This document shows, in pieces, positions 6,030-7,715 of a stretch of DNA of 7,715 nucleotides (positions are counted from its first letter, which is position 1; each line of letters opens with the position of its first letter). The position numbers and the translations under genes were made by a program. This DNA is from JBEVOS01 sp964564595 (lineage in GTDB: Bacteria > Pseudomonadota > Alphaproteobacteria > Caulobacterales > Aquidulcibacteraceae): the NCBI GenBank assembly GCA_964564595.1, contig CAZMCA010000165.1, positions 1 through 7,715 of the forward strand. The letters run 5' to 3'. The notes below the pieces were generated by a model. That model saw only the letters and a program-made list of their open reading frames with translations, searched no databases and was not told the DNA's origin.

Positions 6030-6062
6030 TTTGCGACGGACGGCAGGCGCGTTCGTCGCAAA
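6030..6062. repeat. Long hairpin after the VOC gene
   Basis: TTTGCGACGGAC (6030-6041) pairs with GTTCGTCGCAAA (6051-6062) to give a 12-bp stem (11 Watson-Crick pairs and one G-U) with a 9-base loop. It starts 6 bases after the VOC stop. No U-run follows, so it is at most an atypical terminator; it may instead protect the 3' end of the upstream mRNA. It ends 39 bases before the lipoprotein gene. Confidence 0.6.
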
Positions 6063-6101
6063 ACCATTGCTCGCGGACGGCTGGCGGCTTTGTTCGCGCA
6101 C

Positions 6102-6947
6102 ATGAGATCGCTTGTTCTGGCCGTGTGCCTGCTGGCGGGCGCGTGCGTGAGCGGCCCCCGCGAAGAACCTGTTTCCGCCGCGCCCGTCATCGCTGCGGAG
6201 CACGCGTTCGCGGCGCGTGCGCGCGAGCAGGGGTGGGTGCGGGCGTTCCGCGCCTACGCGGCTCCGGACGGGCTCATCATGCAGCCTGAGCCAGTGAGCG
6301 CGCAGCAATCGCTCGCCGACACGCCGGACGACGGCAACCGCTCGCTCTATTGGTGGCCGGAGTTCGCCGGCATCGCGCAATCTGGAGATCTCGGCTTCAC
6401 GACCGGACCGTACGTGGCGGGCTCCGATGTCGTGCGCGGGCACTATTTCACGGTGTGGCGGCGACAGCCGGACGGATCGTGGAAGTGGATCTACGATGGC
6501 GGCCCGCCCGTGCGCGATGAAACGCCGTTCCCGCGCGATGGCGCGCCCGACACGTTGCCGACGGCCCAGCGCGGACTTGGATCGCAATTGGCTGCGCTCG
6601 AAGCCGTGGCGGCGCTGGAGCACGACAACGCCGATGACGCGGCGATTTCGCGCCTCGTCGCCAGCGATGCGCGTGTGAACCGGCCGCGCTTGCCGCCCGG
6701 CATTGGCGCGGAGGGGGCGGCGGCGGCCTATGCGCGCCCGGCAGGCACGGTGCGCTACAGCCGCGTTTCGGCGGCTGCTTCCGAGGCCGGCGACATGGTG
6801 TTCACGATCAACGAAAGTTTTTGGGGCGGTGAAGACGGCGCGCGCGGCGGGCATGCGATGCGCATCTGGCAGTTGCGGCCCGAGGGTTGGAGGATTGTCT
6901 ACGACCAGCTTCTGCCGCGTCCGCCCCCGAGGCCGCCCACGCAATAG
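6102..6947 (+). CDS. Putative lipoprotein with two NTF2-like (DUF4440-type) halves
   Basis: A 281-residue protein beginning with a signal peptide MRSLVLAVCLLAGAC; C15 in LLAGAC fits a lipobox, so membrane anchoring after lipidation is likely. The first half (about 30-135) resembles DUF4440/SnoaL-like domains of the NTF2-like fold: EHAFAARAREQGWVRAFRAYAAPDG, WWPEFAG, SGDLGFTTGPY, then HYFTVWRRQPDGSWKWIYDGGPP. The second half (about 163-272) is more diverged but ends with a matching HAMRIWQLRPEGWRIVYDQLLP, giving the shared pattern H-x4-W-x3-P-x-G...W-x3-D. This suggests an internal duplication. The tail is Pro-rich. Such domains bind small ligands or catalyse diverse reactions, so no function can be assigned. 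The ATG at 6102 was chosen because it starts the signal peptide; no clear Shine-Dalgarno precedes it. Confidence 0.8.
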   Translation: MRSLVLAVCLLAGACVSGPREEPVSAAPVIAAEHAFAARAREQGWVRAFRAYAAPDGLIMQPEPVSAQQSLADTPDDGNRSLYWWPEFAGIAQSGDLGFTTGPYVAGSDVVRGHYFTVWRRQPDGSWKWIYDGGPPVRDETPFPRDGAPDTLPTAQRGLGSQLAALEAVAALEHDNADDAAISRLVASDARVNRPRLPPGIGAEGAAAAYARPAGTVRYSRVSAAASEAGDMVFTINESFWGGEDGARGGHAMRIWQLRPEGWRIVYDQLLPRPPPRPPTQ

Positions 6948-6978
6948 CGAAAATGTCGGCCCCAGCGCGCCGCCGTCG

Positions 6979-7000
6979 TCCTATGGCTTTCCATAGGAGG
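6979..7000 (+). promoter_or_regulatory. Shine-Dalgarno overlapping a hairpin before the YCII gene
   Basis: TCCTATGG (6979-6986), loop CTTT and CCATAGGA (6991-6998) form a perfect 8-bp stem. The strong Shine-Dalgarno AGGAGG spans 6995-7000, so its first four bases are in the 3' arm. It lies 5 bases before the ATG at 7006. Folding would hide part of the ribosome binding site, so translation may depend on opening this stem. The structure is plain in the sequence; the control is inferred. Confidence 0.6.
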
Positions 7001-7005
7001 AGTGC

Positions 7006-7341
7006 ATGCGGTTCCTGATGTTTGTGGCGAGCGACGCCGAGCCCGATGCGGCGCCTGAGCAGCCAGGGCAGGCTGAGGCTTGGGTGGAAGAGAATGACCG
7101 GAAGGGCCGGCGCATCGTCGGCAACCGGCTCCGGCCTGTGAGCCAAGCCAAAACGGTGCGCGTGCGCGGCGGCAAGGTGCTGGTGACAGACGGGCCGTTC
7201 TCCGAGAGCAAGGAAGTGATCCTGGGGTTCGACATTCTCGAATGCAGGGACATGCAGGAGGCCATCGAGGTGGCGGCCGCGCATCCAATGGCACGGGCCG
7301 GGCGCCTGGAGCTGCGTGCGTTCTGGCCAAGCGATGGTTAG
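7006..7341 (+). CDS. YCII-related (DGPF-domain) protein
   Basis: A 111-residue cytoplasmic protein of the YCII-related alpha-beta barrel superfamily. Visible marks are the N-terminal strand MRFLMFVASD, the segment VRGGKVLVTDGPFSESKEV with the eponymous DGPF at 62-65, the strand ILGFDILEC, the helix MQEAIEVAAAHPMA with H93-P94, and the closing LELRAF. Length fits the family (about 110-120). Members often neighbour ECF sigma-factor genes, but none is seen here. The biochemical role of this subfamily is not established. The ATG at 7006 has the strongest Shine-Dalgarno in the window (AGGAGG). It ends 19 bases before the rpsD promoter. Confidence 0.88.
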   Translation: MRFLMFVASDAEPDAAPEQPGQAEAWVEENDRKGRRIVGNRLRPVSQAKTVRVRGGKVLVTDGPFSESKEVILGFDILECRDMQEAIEVAAAHPMARAGRLELRAFWPSDG

Positions 7342-7360
7342 CGGGCGTCAGCGCTCGGAT

Positions 7361-7388
7361 TTGACTTCCCGTTGCGGGCCGCTAGAAC
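7361..7388 (+). promoter_or_regulatory. Strong candidate rpsD promoter
   Basis: TTGACTT (7361-7367), a 13-base spacer and GCTAGAAC (7381-7388) match the Caulobacter-type housekeeping consensus TTGACGS-N10-14-GCTANAWC, with a perfect -10. This is the best promoter match in the window and suits a highly expressed ribosomal protein gene. Transcription would start near 7395, leaving a 5' leader of about 135 bases. Confidence 0.72.
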
Positions 7389-7529
7389 CGCCGGCTTCCG
7401 ATCCTCTGGGGCCGGAACCGGCCGCGCTCGCGCGGCCAACACTGGGCGACGGGCGCACCGCCAGGGCAGTCGCGGCTTCAATGGGAAGCCGCCGGTCCCC
7501 GTCACGGACGAAGAAAGGCGCATTGCGCC
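7385..7529 (+). promoter_or_regulatory. Structured leader of rpsD with competing hairpins
   Basis: Several stems can form and some exclude one another. GCGGCTTC (7472-7479) pairs perfectly with GAAGCCGC (7485-7492). The second arm, extended to 7484-7498, also pairs with 7385-7399 at 13 of 15 positions; only the part from about 7395 on is likely to be in the RNA if the promoter call is right. GGCCG (7410-7414) pairs with CGGCC (7419-7423), whose last four bases also form the arm of GGCCGCG-CTCG-CGCGGCC (7420-7437). A last hairpin GGCGC-ATT-GCGCC (7517-7529) touches the start codon. Ribosomal protein S4 represses translation through mRNA leaders in several bacteria, so an autoregulatory leader is plausible. 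I did not compute folding energies. Confidence 0.4.
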
Positions 7530-7715
7530 ATGACGAAACGCGTCGAAGCGAAATACAAATCCAACCGCCGGTTCGGGCAGAACCTTTGGGGCCGCCCGAA
7601 GTCGCCGGTGAACAAGCGCTCTTATGGCCCGGGCCAACACGGCCAGCGCCGCAAAGGCAAAACCTCTGACTTCGGCCTCCAACTGGTCGCCAAGCAGAAG
7701 ATCAAATTTTACTAC
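7530..7715 (+). CDS. rpsD: 30S ribosomal protein S4 (3' part outside window)
   Basis: S4 is a primary 16S rRNA-binding protein that nucleates assembly of the 30S body. The 62 visible residues begin MTKRVEAKYKSNRRFGQNLWGRP and contain the conserved KSPVNKRSYGPGQHGQRRKGK and SDFGLQL-x-AKQK stretches of alphaproteobacterial S4, before the S4 RNA-binding domain. Full S4 is about 205 residues, so roughly two thirds lie beyond the right edge. The ATG at 7530 gives the usual N-terminus and follows AAAGG (7514-7518) at an 11-base spacing. A hairpin occupies the space between the Shine-Dalgarno and the ATG. It has its own promoter and leader and is not part of the usual alpha operon in the visible region. 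Confidence 0.97.
   Translation, partial: MTKRVEAKYKSNRRFGQNLWGRPKSPVNKRSYGPGQHGQRRKGKTSDFGLQLVAKQKIKFYY

Noticed and set aside
5925..6944. A 339-codon minus-strand open frame opposite the lipoprotein
   Set aside because: It is Arg-rich, unlike any family I recognise, and antisense to a gene with a signal peptide and domain-like repeats.
1..7715. Mobile elements, CRISPR arrays, toxin-antitoxin or phage-defence genes
   Set aside because: No transposase, regular repeats, integrase or defence-type domains are visible on either strand; the genes are metabolic, transport or ribosomal.

Overview
The window is about 7.7 kb of GC-rich, densely coding chromosomal DNA. It looks like an alphaproteobacterium, probably in or near the Caulobacterales/Hyphomonadales. 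This rests on the RimO, bacterioferritin and ribosomal protein S4 sequences and on promoter-like sites matching the Caulobacter housekeeping consensus (TTGAC-type -35, 10-14 base spacer, GCTANAWC -10); the best lies upstream of rpsD. I see no insertion sequence, CRISPR array, tRNA, rRNA or prophage signature.

Layout, left to right: (1) 1-748, minus strand, the N-terminal 249 residues of rimO, which runs off the left edge. (2) 749-927, a divergent promoter region with a candidate rimO promoter, a candidate bfd promoter and two similar 15-bp dyads of the Fur/iron-box kind. (3) 928-1603, a tight bfd-bfr operon (bacterioferritin-associated ferredoxin and bacterioferritin) ending in a candidate intrinsic terminator. 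(4) 1682-3826, minus strand, a FecA-like TonB-dependent outer-membrane receptor with related dyads just upstream. (5) 3827-4124, a divergent intergenic region with a perfect 16-bp palindrome, followed by a 379-residue MFS-type transporter at 4125-5264. (6) 5374-6024, a VOC/glyoxalase-fold protein with an extra N-terminal helical module. (7) 6102-6947, a putative lipoprotein with two NTF2-like (DUF4440-type) halves. (8) 7006-7341, a small YCII/DGPF-domain protein whose Shine-Dalgarno overlaps a hairpin. (9) 7361-7715, the promoter, a structured leader of about 135 bases, and the first 62 codons of rpsD, which runs off the right edge.

The left half reads as a compact iron-homeostasis cluster: import across the outer membrane (receptor), storage (Bfr) and reductive release (Bfd). 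Similar TGCGA-N5-TYGCW dyads sit upstream of both the storage operon and the receptor. The MFS transporter diverges from the receptor and might move the same ligand across the inner membrane, but nothing in its sequence proves this. The right half (VOC, lipoprotein, YCII) is a run of co-directional genes of unknown physiological role.

I find no clearly new multi-gene system. The observations most worth a second look are the alternative RNA structures in the rpsD leader, the shared dyads of the iron genes, and a bacterioferritin with Thr where E. coli Bfr has the bridging iron ligand Glu127.
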